A stretch of 54,841 nt of DNA from Streptosporangiaceae bacterium (GTDB taxonomy: Bacteria; Actinomycetota; Actinomycetes; Streptosporangiales; Streptosporangiaceae). The number at the start of each line of letters is the position of its first letter. Position 1 is the stretch's first letter. Below are positions 25,295 to 32,474 of the stretch, piece after piece. The position numbers and the translations under genes were made by a program. The notes beneath the pieces are model-generated. The model was not told the DNA's origin and made no database searches. It saw only the letters and a program-made list of their open reading frames with translations. Location: contig JAICWX010000013.1 of the NCBI GenBank assembly GCA_025934635.1, positions 1 through 54,841 on the forward strand, read 5' to 3'.

Positions 25295-26313
25295 TCTCGG
25301 TACTCCCGTCCGGTCAGCGTGAGGAATACGGTCTCCAGGCTGGGCTTGAGCTGCGTCGCGTCGAGCACGCTCAGCCCGGCGGCCGAGCCGGCCGTCACCA
25401 GCTCGCCGAGCACGCCGTCGGGCTCGCGGGTGAAGACCCGGACCTGATCGCCGTCGGTCTCGATCTTGCTGACGCCGGTCCGGCGGCCCAGGCCGCCCTG
25501 CTCGGCCATGCCGTCAGGGACCGGCTCGTCGTACCGGACCGTGATGACCGTCTCGGCGCCCGTGCCGGCCTTGAGCTCGTTCACGGTGCCCGAGGCGAGG
25601 ACCTCGCCGTGGTCCACGACCGAGACCTGCTCGCACAGCGCCTCGGCCTCTTCCATGTAGTGCGTGGTCAGCAGGATCGTCTGCCCCTCGGCGTGCAGCA
25701 CCCGGAGGATGTCCCACAGGTTGGCGCGGGTCTGCGGGTCGAGGCCGGCCGTCGGCTCGTCCAGGAACAGCACGTCCGGCCGGTGCACCAGGGCCCGCGC
25801 GATGAGCAGCCGCTTGGCCTGGCCGCCCGACAGGTCGGTGGACATCGCCTTGCGCCGGTCCGCCAGCCCGAACACCTCGAGCAGCTGATCCGCGCGGCGC
25901 GATGCCTCGCGCAGGCTCAGGCCGAAGAAGCGGCTGCGGAACTCCAGGTTCTCCGCCACGGTCAGCTGCATGTCGAGCGTGTTGTTCTGGGTCACCACGC
26001 CGATCCGGCGCTTGACCCCGACCGGGTCGGCCACCACGTCCATCCCGGCCACCCAGGCCTGGCCGCCGGTGGGCAGGACCAGGGTGGTGAGCATGCCGAT
26101 GGTGGTGGACTTGCCGGCCCCGTTCGGCCCGAGGAGCCCGAAGAACTGGCCGGAGGCCACCGACAGGTCCAGGCCGCGGACCGCGGGGACATCGCCGCGG
26201 GAGGACTTATAGGTCTTGCGCAGATCCTGGGTGCGGATCGCGAGTCCGGATGTGCCGTTCACTGGATTCCCGCTCACTGGGTTCACCGTCATGGTCGCTG
26301 GGTTCACCGCCAT
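25291..26313 (-). CDS. ABC exporter ATP-binding protein (DrrA-like)
   Basis: ATPase partner of the permease at 24347; 340 aa. Walker A GPNGAGKST (62-70), Q-loop VTQNN, signature LSGGQ (161-165), Walker B VLFLDEPTAGLD and the H-loop in TTHYMEEAE are all intact. The C-terminal 100 residues match the extension of DrrA-type exporter ATPases. The ATG at 26313 coincides with the predicted transcription start, so the mRNA is probably leaderless. A second in-frame ATG lies seven codons in. The N-terminus carries a short VNP repeat. Confidence 0.94.
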   Translation of the reverse strand: MAVNPATMTVNPVSGNPVNGTSGLAIRTQDLRKTYKSSRGDVPAVRGLDLSVASGQFFGLLGPNGAGKSTTIGMLTTLVLPTGGQAWVAGMDVVADPVGVKRRIGVVTQNNTLDMQLTVAENLEFRSRFFGLSLREASRRADQLLEVFGLADRRKAMSTDLSGGQAKRLLIARALVHRPDVLFLDEPTAGLDPQTRANLWDILRVLHAEGQTILLTTHYMEEAEALCEQVSVVDHGEVLASGTVNELKAGTGAETVITVRYDEPVPDGMAEQGGLGRRTGVSKIETDGDQVRVFTREPDGVLGELVTAGSAAGLSVLDATQLKPSLETVFLTLTGREYRE

Positions 26314-26316
26314 GAC

Positions 26317-26362
26317 GTCAACCTATGTTGACAAGCGATGAGTGTCAACCTTTGTTGACACT
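26317..26362 (-). promoter_or_regulatory. exporter promoter with two palindromic operators
   Basis: On the minus strand TTGACA (26348-26343) and TAGGTT (26325-26320) are 17 nt apart, which puts +1 at 26313, the A of the ATG. Two palindromes with the same core overlap it: AGTGTCAAC-CTTT-GTTGACACT (26341-26362), covering the -35 box, and GTCAAC-CTAT-GTTGAC (26317-26332), covering the -10 box. The centres are 27 bp apart. The adjacent MarR-family protein is the obvious candidate repressor. Confidence 0.8.
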
Positions 26363-26398
26363 CTACTTTTCCGCGCCACGACAACCCGACGTCCGCCG

Positions 26399-27070
26399 TC
26401 ATCTGCCGCGCTCCTTCCCTATCAGCTCGCTGAACTGCTCGATCAGGTCGATGAAGAACTTACGGATGACCGGCTCATCGGCCGGGTCCACGAAGCCGAA
26501 GGCTTCCCGCCAGCGCGGCCCGGCGAAGGTGAAGTAGTCCTCGCACACCTGGCGGCCCGCCTCGGTCACGAACAGCCGGACCACCCGCCGGTCCCCCGCG
26601 TCGCTGCGCCGCTCCACGTAGCCCTCGCGGACGAGCGTGTTCACCACCGACGTCAGGGTCCCCGGCGACGACCAGCCGCGGCTGGCGACGTCACTGGACT
26701 TGAGTCCGTCCCCGGCTAGCAGCACCCGCAGCACGCCGAGCCCGGCCGGGCTGATCCGCAGCCCCGCCTGGGTCAGCGTCCCCGCGTAGAACGTGCCCAT
26801 CATCCTCGACGCGGCCAGCAGCAGGACGTTCAGCGGCGCATCGGGCGGCGGGCCATCCGAGGGCTCCCCCCACAACCATCCCGCGCGTCCGCTGATTTCC
26901 GGCTGACCCGGTCCGCACTGCGCCGTCTCGGACGGTTGCTTCTCGTCCCGGGGCTTCTCAGTCCGGGTCTGGTCAGCCTGGGCGCTCTCGAGCTGGGCAT
27001 TCTCGAGCTGGATGTTCTCGAGCTGGGACGCCGCGGGCTCTCGCGTTCCGGCGCTTTCCCCTTCATTCAC
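26399..27070 (-). CDS. MarR-family transcriptional regulator
   Basis: Probable dimeric winged-helix repressor of the downstream exporter, 223 aa. The winged helix lies at about residues 100-180: LRISPAGLGVLRVLLAGDGLK, then SRGWSSPGTLTSVVNTLVREGYVERRSDAGDRRVVRLFVTEAG, the latter being the recognition helix and beta-wing DxRDRR-type motif. Residues 1-75 are unusual for MarR: a charged, disordered segment with imperfect repeats (QLENIQLENAQLESAQ). GTG start at 27070. It lies upstream of the exporter genes in the same direction, with both palindromic operators in the 85-nt gap. Confidence 0.9.
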   Translation of the reverse strand: MNEGESAGTREPAASQLENIQLENAQLESAQADQTRTEKPRDEKQPSETAQCGPGQPEISGRAGWLWGEPSDGPPPDAPLNVLLLAASRMMGTFYAGTLTQAGLRISPAGLGVLRVLLAGDGLKSSDVASRGWSSPGTLTSVVNTLVREGYVERRSDAGDRRVVRLFVTEAGRQVCEDYFTFAGPRWREAFGFVDPADEPVIRKFFIDLIEQFSELIGKERGR

Positions 27071-27246
27071 GCGGCCAAGTGTTCACCCGTAACTACTTCT
27101 ACGTCAAATCATTTGAGCTCAAAGCATATACGCCGAGGGTGAACGGCCACGTGGATGAGGTCGCTCCACCCGGGTTCTTGGTCTCAGGATTCGCATTCAC
27201 GCCACCGGCCACTCCCGTCGCTCGCTCCGGCCCCGGCCAGGTTCTG
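27071..27246. promoter_or_regulatory. marR upstream region with TCAAA palindromes
   Basis: TCAAAT-C-ATTTGA (27104-27116) overlaps the perfect 12-bp palindrome TTTGAGCTCAAA (27112-27123), giving three TCAAA half-sites in 20 bp. The composition is AT-rich. The position just upstream of the marR start suggests autoregulation, but the sites differ from the exporter operators (GTCAAC), so a different protein may bind. Confidence 0.5.
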
Positions 27247-27308
27247 CCAGCGACATCGATGCTCCATTGATGTCGCTGGAACGGCATTGATGCTCCATCG
27301 ATGCCGTT
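27247..27308. repeat. twin adjacent stem-loops with the same loop
   Basis: Hairpin 1 (27247-27279) has a 15-bp stem and hairpin 2 (27280-27308) a 13-bp stem. Each contains one G-T wobble and the same core ATG-CTC-CAT. They abut with no gap. No coding capacity is seen up to the sigma factor gene at 27368. On the minus strand they follow the sigma gene and may stabilise or end its mRNA. Confidence 0.75.
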
Positions 27309-27367
27309 AGTTGCGGCGCGCTGGGGGCGGGGGCTGGGGCGGGGGGCATCGCGGGGCGGTGCTCGCG

Positions 27368-28420
27368 TCAGCGGGGCGGGAGGATTGCGGGGAGGGCGAA
27401 GGCGGGGAACAGGGCGGGGTCGAGGAATGCGGTGACGCGGGTGATGCGGGCGGCGCTGGTGGTCAGGATCTCGATTCCGTTGGCGCGGTAGGTGCCGTCG
27501 GGGATGCGGCGGTAGGCGGCCAGGGCGGGCTGGCCGTTGGCGGCGACCGGGATCATCCGGAAGTCGCCGGGCTGGCGCAGGACGTGGGATCGCAGGAACA
27601 GGCCGATGTTCTCCCGGCCGGCGAACCAGGCCGGCAGCGGCGGCATCTCGAACACCACGTCATCGCGCAGGAGCCCGGTGAGGGTGGCGATATCGGCGTT
27701 CTCGAACGCGGCCGCGTAGCGGTTGAGCAGCGCGAGGTCGCCGGGGTCGGCCGGCTCGCGGAGTTCGTCCTCGCGGGGAGCGGCCTGCTCGAGCTGAGCC
27801 CGGGCGCGCTGCAGCGCGCTGTTGGTGGCGGTGGCGGTGGTGCCCAGCAGCTCGGCGACCTCCGAGGCCCGCCAGCCGAGCACGTCGCGCAGGATCAGGA
27901 CCGCGCGCTGCCGGGCGGGCAGGTACTGCAGGGCGGCGATGAAGGCCAGCCGGATGCTGGCCCGTGAGGCCGCGATCGAGGCGGGGTCGGACGGGTCGGA
28001 GGGCAGCAGCGCGTCGGGGAATGGCTCGAGCCACGGGACCTCGGGTCTGGTGGCCGGCATCGGGCCCGCCGGGTTGTCGCCCGGCTGGCCGAGCCCGGAG
28101 GGCAGCGGCCGCCGGCGGCGGGTCTCGATGGCGCGCAGGCACGCGTTGGTCGCGATCCGGTACAGCCAGGTCCGCAGCGACGCGCGGCCCTCGAACTGGC
28201 CGAAGGACCGCCACGCCCGGAGCAGTGTTTCCTGCACCTGGTCTTCGGCGTCGTGGACCGAGCCGAGCATGCGGTAGCAGTGCGCCAGCAACTCCGGCCG
28301 GAACGGGTCGGTCAGGCGCGCGAACTCCGCCTGGTCCGGCCGCGCGCTCCCCGCCGCCGGATTGCCTGGCCCGGCCTTCGCCGCTGCTGACATCGCCGCT
28401 CCCGTCGGTTCTCCCGGCAC
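27368..28420 (-). CDS. ECF sigma factor with SnoaL-like C-terminal domain
   Basis: Alternative RNA polymerase sigma factor, 350 aa. Sigma region 2 (about residues 35-105: ELLAHCYRMLGSVHDAEDQVQETLLRAWR, then TWLYRIATNACLRAIE) and region 4 (about 165-215: LQYLPARQRAVLILRDVLGWRASEVAELLGTT) are clear. Residues 225-345 form a SnoaL/NTF2-like domain, as in SigG/SigJ-type ECF factors, which lack a classical anti-sigma and are instead modulated by this domain. A second start nine codons in (MSAAAKAG) is possible. Divergent from two SDR genes, which are plausible targets. Confidence 0.92.
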   Translation of the reverse strand: MPGEPTGAAMSAAAKAGPGNPAAGSARPDQAEFARLTDPFRPELLAHCYRMLGSVHDAEDQVQETLLRAWRSFGQFEGRASLRTWLYRIATNACLRAIETRRRRPLPSGLGQPGDNPAGPMPATRPEVPWLEPFPDALLPSDPSDPASIAASRASIRLAFIAALQYLPARQRAVLILRDVLGWRASEVAELLGTTATATNSALQRARAQLEQAAPREDELREPADPGDLALLNRYAAAFENADIATLTGLLRDDVVFEMPPLPAWFAGRENIGLFLRSHVLRQPGDFRMIPVAANGQPALAAYRRIPDGTYRANGIEILTTSAARITRVTAFLDPALFPAFALPAILPPR

Positions 28421-28587
28421 GCGCTTCCCGTGCGCGCCACTTTTACAGATCCGGGAAGAGGGCGAAAGTCACCGGTCCCGGCGGCGGTGAATTCCGGCGA
28501 TGGCCCGGATCGGTACAGGCGAACGGGCTAGCCGCGGCAGCGGGATCCGGCCCGTACGTCACCGCCGAGGTAGGGGAGATCGTCATC

Positions 28588-29319
28588 ATGACCAGCATCG
28601 CAGGCAGCGCAGTCCTGGTAACCGGGGCCAATCGCGGCATCGGGTCCGCGCTGGTGACCGAAGCCCTGGCCCGGGGCGCGAAGCGGGTGTACGCCGGGGT
28701 CCGCCAGCCCTGGCAGCACCCGGACGAGCGGGTAACGCCGCTGATCATGGACGTGACCAGCGCGGCGCAGGTCCGCGCGGCGGCCGGTGCCATCGGCGTG
28801 CTCGACGTGCTCATCAACAACGCCGGCATCGCGCTCTACGACGACCTGACCGACCGCTCGGTGCTCGAGCGGCAGCTCGGCGTCAACCTGTTCGGCCCGT
28901 ATGAGGTGATCCAGGCGTTCCTGCCGCAGCTCACCGAGTCCGGGGGCGCCATCGTCAACAACCTGTCGATCAACGCCTTCGCCCCGCTGCCGCTGATCCC
29001 GGCCTATTCGGTCTCCAAGGCGGCCGCGTTCAGCCTGACCCAGGCGCTGCGCGCCTTGCTGGCCGGGCGGGGCGTGCGGGTTCACGCGGTCCTGACCGGC
29101 CCCACGGACACCGACATGAACCGGGGGCTGGACATCCCGAAGGCGTCCGCGGAGTCGGTCGCGCGGGCCATCTTCGACGGCGTCGAGCGGGGTGAGGAGG
29201 ACATCTTCCCCGACCCCATGTCGCAGTCCATGGCCGAGAGCTGGCGCGGCGGCCCGGCGAAGGCGCTGGAGCGCCAGTTCGCGGCGGTCGCGGAAACCGT
29301 GGCCGCCCCGGGCGCGTGA
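28588..29319 (+). CDS. SDR-family oxidoreductase
   Basis: Classical short-chain dehydrogenase/reductase, 243 aa from the ATG at 28588, which has a GGGGAG ribosome-binding site. The cofactor motif TGANRGIG is at about residues 12-19, NNAGIA follows, and the active site has YSVSK. A longer open frame upstream lacks conservation. The protein is NAD(P)-dependent with unknown substrate. It is followed 30 nt later by a second SDR gene and is divergent from the ECF sigma factor. Confidence 0.93.
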   Translation: MTSIAGSAVLVTGANRGIGSALVTEALARGAKRVYAGVRQPWQHPDERVTPLIMDVTSAAQVRAAAGAIGVLDVLINNAGIALYDDLTDRSVLERQLGVNLFGPYEVIQAFLPQLTESGGAIVNNLSINAFAPLPLIPAYSVSKAAAFSLTQALRALLAGRGVRVHAVLTGPTDTDMNRGLDIPKASAESVARAIFDGVERGEEDIFPDPMSQSMAESWRGGPAKALERQFAAVAETVAAPGA

Positions 29320-29349
29320 AGGCGGGCGGGGAAGAAGGGAGAAATCGCC

Positions 29350-30096
29350 GTGAGTGACCTGACGGGTAAGACCGCGGTCGTCGTCGGCGCCCGCCGGGGC
29401 CTGGGGCGCGGGGTCACCCGCGCCCTGGCCGGGGCGGGTGCCCGGGTGGTCGCGGTGGCGCGGAACGGGCCGGACCTGGCCGAGCTGGCGGCGGGCAGCG
29501 CGAACATCAGGACTGAGGTCGCGGACGCGGCCGAGGAGTCGGTGGCATGGAGCGTGCTCGACCAGTACGCGCCGGACGTTCTCATCCTGGTGGCCGGGGC
29601 CAGCCCGGTCATGCACTCGCTGCAGCACCAGACCTGGGAGACGTTCTCCGTCAACTGGCAGGCTGACGTCAAGATCGCGTTCGGCTGGCTGCGCGAGGCG
29701 CTGCTGCAGCCGCTGCGGCCCGGCAGCACCGTGGTGGTGGTGAGCAGCGGAGCCGCCGTCAGCGGATCGCCGGCCAGCGGAGGCTACGCCGGGGCCAAGG
29801 CCACCCAGCGGTTCATCGCGGAATACGCCCGGGACGAGTCGCGCCGGGCCGGGCTGGGGATCACGGTCACGGCGGTGCTGCCCCGGATGACCCCGGCCGG
29901 GGCCGTGGGCCAGCGGGGGATCCGGGCGTACGCGGCCCGCAGCGGCCAGACCGAGGAGGGATACCGGGCGCAGCTAGGCGATCTGCTGACCGCCGAGACG
30001 GCCGGGTCCGCCCTGGTGGACCTGGTCCGTGGTGACCCGGCGAGCGTGGCCGCCGGTTACCTGCTCACCGCCGCCGGGCTGGAAAAACTGCCCTGA
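29350..30096 (+). CDS. SDR-family NAD(P)-dependent oxidoreductase
   Basis: Short-chain dehydrogenase of 248 aa. The Rossmann motif is VGARRGLGRG (about residues 13-22), VSSGAAVSGSPASGGYAGAK carries the catalytic Ser and YxxxK, and VLPRMTPAG follows the strand after the active site. The NNAG motif is replaced by VAGAS, as in many atypical SDRs. GTG start with a GAAGGGAGAA ribosome-binding site. Probably cotranscribed with the SDR upstream; the two may act on related carbonyl or alcohol substrates. Confidence 0.92.
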   Translation: MSDLTGKTAVVVGARRGLGRGVTRALAGAGARVVAVARNGPDLAELAAGSANIRTEVADAAEESVAWSVLDQYAPDVLILVAGASPVMHSLQHQTWETFSVNWQADVKIAFGWLREALLQPLRPGSTVVVVSSGAAVSGSPASGGYAGAKATQRFIAEYARDESRRAGLGITVTAVLPRMTPAGAVGQRGIRAYAARSGQTEEGYRAQLGDLLTAETAGSALVDLVRGDPASVAAGYLLTAAGLEKLP

Positions 30097-30126
30097 CGTG
30101 ACCGGCCGTCCCCGGTCCGCCCGGGC

Positions 30127-30292
30127 CCGGGGCGGTGGTCACCAGCCCGAAGGCCGGCGCCGCGCTGCTGGCCGCCGGGTTGTCCCAGAGCCGGATGGCG
30201 GCATCGAGGTCGTCGGCGTGGAAGTCCCTGATCCGCCAGGGTGCGCCCGCATCCATTCCGCTGATGGTGAAGTGGCCGGGTTTGAATATCAA
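30127..30292 (-). pseudogene. possible remnant of a GNAT acetyltransferase N-terminus
   Basis: The minus-strand frame reads APWRIRDFHADDLDAAIRLW, which looks like the first strand and helix of a GNAT N-acetyltransferase. The frame degenerates after about 55 residues and runs into the end of the SDR gene. The acetyl-CoA-binding motif is absent. If real, it is a truncated gene fragment. Confidence 0.3.
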
Positions 30293-30379
30293 TCACGCAT
30301 TTGCCCGCGATGGCCACCGCTCGCGGCGGGCTTCCCGGCGGGCAGTCCGACGCAGGGCCTACTGGCGGGTCAAATAAGA

Positions 30380-30610
30380 CGTGACAGAAATCACGTATCT
30401 GCGTTCACCGGGGTGACGACCGTGGGAAAATTCCTTCACATACTAGGGCACAGTGGTTTACTCTGTGCTAGTGAGTCAGTACTGGGGGTGAGATCCAACC
30501 CCAGTACCTGCGGCGGTGGTCAACTCACGCGGGAGTCGTTGTACCCAGCTCGTGAAGAAAGGCGGTGCGGGCGCGAGCGGGTCCTGCGTGGGCAGTTAGG
30601 AGCCTCATCC
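30380..30610 (+). other. structured leader region upstream of the small double-CxxC gene
   Basis: No gene. It contains a stem-loop with arms GCACAG/CTGTGC (about 30449-30469) and a second with 9-bp arms GTACTGGGG/CCCCAGTAC (30479-30507), followed by GGTCAACTCACGCGGGAG. A riboswitch or small RNA is possible, but I do not recognise a known class. Confidence 0.4.
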
Positions 30611-30844
30611 ATGTTCGCGGTACTTATCATTGCCATTATCGCGGTCGGGTATATCGTCTCGACGCGCATCCATCCCCTCAGAGGGTGTCCGGCCTGCGGC
30701 AGTTCAGGCCGGCACTTCGGCGGCGTCTACAAGAACGCGCACCGGCGGTGCCGCCGCTGCGCGGGCAGCGGGCGGAAGGACCGGGTCGGTACCAAGGTCT
30801 TCTGGGGCGGAACCAACAACACCGGAATCTTCCCGAAGAAGTAG
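30611..30844 (+). CDS. small membrane protein with two CxxC knuckles
   Basis: 77 aa. An N-terminal transmembrane helix (MFAVLIIAIIAVGYIVS) is followed by a cytoplasmic or surface zinc-ribbon-like domain. Two DnaJ-like knuckles, CPACGSSGRHFG and CRRCAGSGRKDR, would bind one Zn between them. The C-terminus is GTKVFWGGTNNTGIFPKK. It resembles conserved small hypothetical proteins of actinobacteria. Function unknown; the knuckles suggest protein or nucleic-acid contact at the membrane. SD AGTTAGGAG lies upstream of the ATG. Transcribed away from the SDR genes, with a structured leader. Confidence 0.75.
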   Translation: MFAVLIIAIIAVGYIVSTRIHPLRGCPACGSSGRHFGGVYKNAHRRCRRCAGSGRKDRVGTKVFWGGTNNTGIFPKK

Positions 30845-31023
30845 CCTGCCCGGGGATGCCCCCGGCGCGCGACCCCGCCCGCGCAGCCGCCAGGCACCGC
30901 ATCTCCCCCGGCATCGCTGTCAGCCCGGCGCCGCCCTCCACGCCGCACTCCGTATAGGCCGCACCTGTACAAGCCGCCCCTTCGATGCTGGCGTGCCCGG
31001 CCGCCACCGGGCCGCCCGCCGGG

Positions 31024-31989
31024 TCACGGCGTGACGATGACCTTGCCGACGGCGCCGCTCTCGGCCGCCTCGTGCGCCGCCGCGATCTCGTCCAGGCCGA
31101 AGGTGTGCACCGGCAGCTCGGTGAGCTCGCCGGCGGTCAGCGCCGCGGTGATGTCGGCCGCCGCCTGGTCGAGCGCCGTCATCGGCACGCCGTAGAGCAG
31201 GACGAACTTCAGGGTGAGGTTCCCCGTCAGGCAGGCGCGCACCGGCAGCTCCGGATTGACCGGCTCGGCCGCGTAGGTCACGATCGTGCCGTGCGGCCTG
31301 GTCACGGCCAGGTCGAGCTCGAGGTTGGCGCCGAGCGCCACCTCCACCACCCGGTCGACCGGGCCCAGGGTCCGGATCTGCCCGGCCGCGTCCGCTGAGC
31401 GGTAGTTCACCACCAGGTCCGCGCCCGCCTGCTCGGCCAGCGCCGCCTTGGCGGGGCTGCTCACGGTGGCGATGACACGCGCGCCGGCCCGGTTGGCAAG
31501 TTCGATCGCGTAGTGACCGACCGCCCCGGCACCGCCGGCCACCAGCACGGTCTGACCGTTCACGGGGCCGTCGGAGAACAGGCAGACGTGGGCGGTCATG
31601 GCCGGCACGCCCAGCGAGGCGCCGAGCTCGAACGAGGCGCCGCCGGGCAGCGGCACCGCCTGCCGCGCAGGCAGCACGGTCCACTCGGCGGCGGTCCCCC
31701 AGCAGCGGCCGGCCGCGGCCAGCCACAGCCAGACCCGCTCGCCGACGCGGCCCGCGTCGACCCCGGCCCCGACCGCCTCGATCACCCCGGCCCCGTCCTG
31801 ATGCGGGACCTGGAAGTCGTCGATGGGCCGCGGGACCGCACCGGACCTGGCCTTGTAATCGGTGGGGTTGACGCCGGAGGCGTGCACCCGGACTAGGACC
31901 TCACCCGGTCCCGGCTCGGGCCGGTCCACTTCCTCGACCGTGAACACGTCAGCCGCCTGACCCATGTCCCGGTACAGCGCTGCTCTCAT
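31024..31989 (-). CDS. quinone oxidoreductase-like MDR dehydrogenase
   Basis: Zinc-independent medium-chain dehydrogenase/reductase, quinone-oxidoreductase type, 321 aa. The GroES-like domain (PEPGPGEVLVRVHASGVNPTDYKARSG) is followed by a Rossmann domain with VAGGAGAVGHYAIELANRAGARVIAT. The structural and catalytic Zn ligands of alcohol dehydrogenases are absent. NADPH-dependent reduction of quinones or enones is likely. The ATG start overlaps the DUF2000 stop (ATGA), so the two are cotranslated. Divergent from the AraC regulator that probably controls them. Confidence 0.92.
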   Translation of the reverse strand: MRAALYRDMGQAADVFTVEEVDRPEPGPGEVLVRVHASGVNPTDYKARSGAVPRPIDDFQVPHQDGAGVIEAVGAGVDAGRVGERVWLWLAAAGRCWGTAAEWTVLPARQAVPLPGGASFELGASLGVPAMTAHVCLFSDGPVNGQTVLVAGGAGAVGHYAIELANRAGARVIATVSSPAKAALAEQAGADLVVNYRSADAAGQIRTLGPVDRVVEVALGANLELDLAVTRPHGTIVTYAAEPVNPELPVRACLTGNLTLKFVLLYGVPMTALDQAAADITAALTAGELTELPVHTFGLDEIAAAHEAAESGAVGKVIVTP

Positions 31990-32411
31990 GGGTGCAGCGT
32001 AGCGCCCTTGAAAACCTTGTCGACGGCGTTACGCGGCCCGTGCACCGCGAGGCCGGCGAAGCTCAGATCGCCGGCCGGGACCGCGCGGACCACGGCCCGG
32101 TTGTCGTCGTCATTCCCGGTGGTGAACATGTCCATGGTGTAGATCGCCATCGGCAGCGACCGGGCCAGCGCCCGCTGATGGGCCTGGCTCAGGGTCTGCG
32201 CGGTGGCCGCGTACACCACCACCGGCTGCCGGAACAGCTCCAGGTAGGTGTTCCCCGAGCCGTCCTCGTACGGCTTGCCGATGATCTCCCCGGTACTGGC
32301 GGCGATGCCGCTGGCCAGGAACGCGGTGACGTTCAGCTTCTGCCACAGCGGCAGGTCGTCCCGCACCGCGATGGCGATCTTGGTATCGAAACGCACGGTC
32401 GAAGTAGTCAT
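31986..32411 (-). CDS. DUF2000 family protein
   Basis: 141-aa cytoplasmic protein matching the DUF2000 layout: FDTKIAIAVRDDLPLWQKLNVTAFLASG at the start, ELFRQPVVVYAA in the middle, and a C-terminal DLSFAGLAVHGPRNAVDKVFKG. Members resemble peptidyl-tRNA hydrolase II (Pth2-like fold) but their function is unknown. First gene of a two-gene unit with the MDR dehydrogenase, 63 nt from the divergent AraC-type regulator. Pairing of DUF2000 with AraC regulators is a known actinobacterial context. Confidence 0.85.
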   Translation of the reverse strand: MTTSTVRFDTKIAIAVRDDLPLWQKLNVTAFLASGIAASTGEIIGKPYEDGSGNTYLELFRQPVVVYAATAQTLSQAHQRALARSLPMAIYTMDMFTTGNDDDNRAVVRAVPAGDLSFAGLAVHGPRNAVDKVFKGATLHP

Positions 32412-32474
32412 GCTGCCTCAGTCTGGCCCGGCCGCGGGGCGGCGTCTTGAACGCTGGAGCGCGATAATCGGGAT

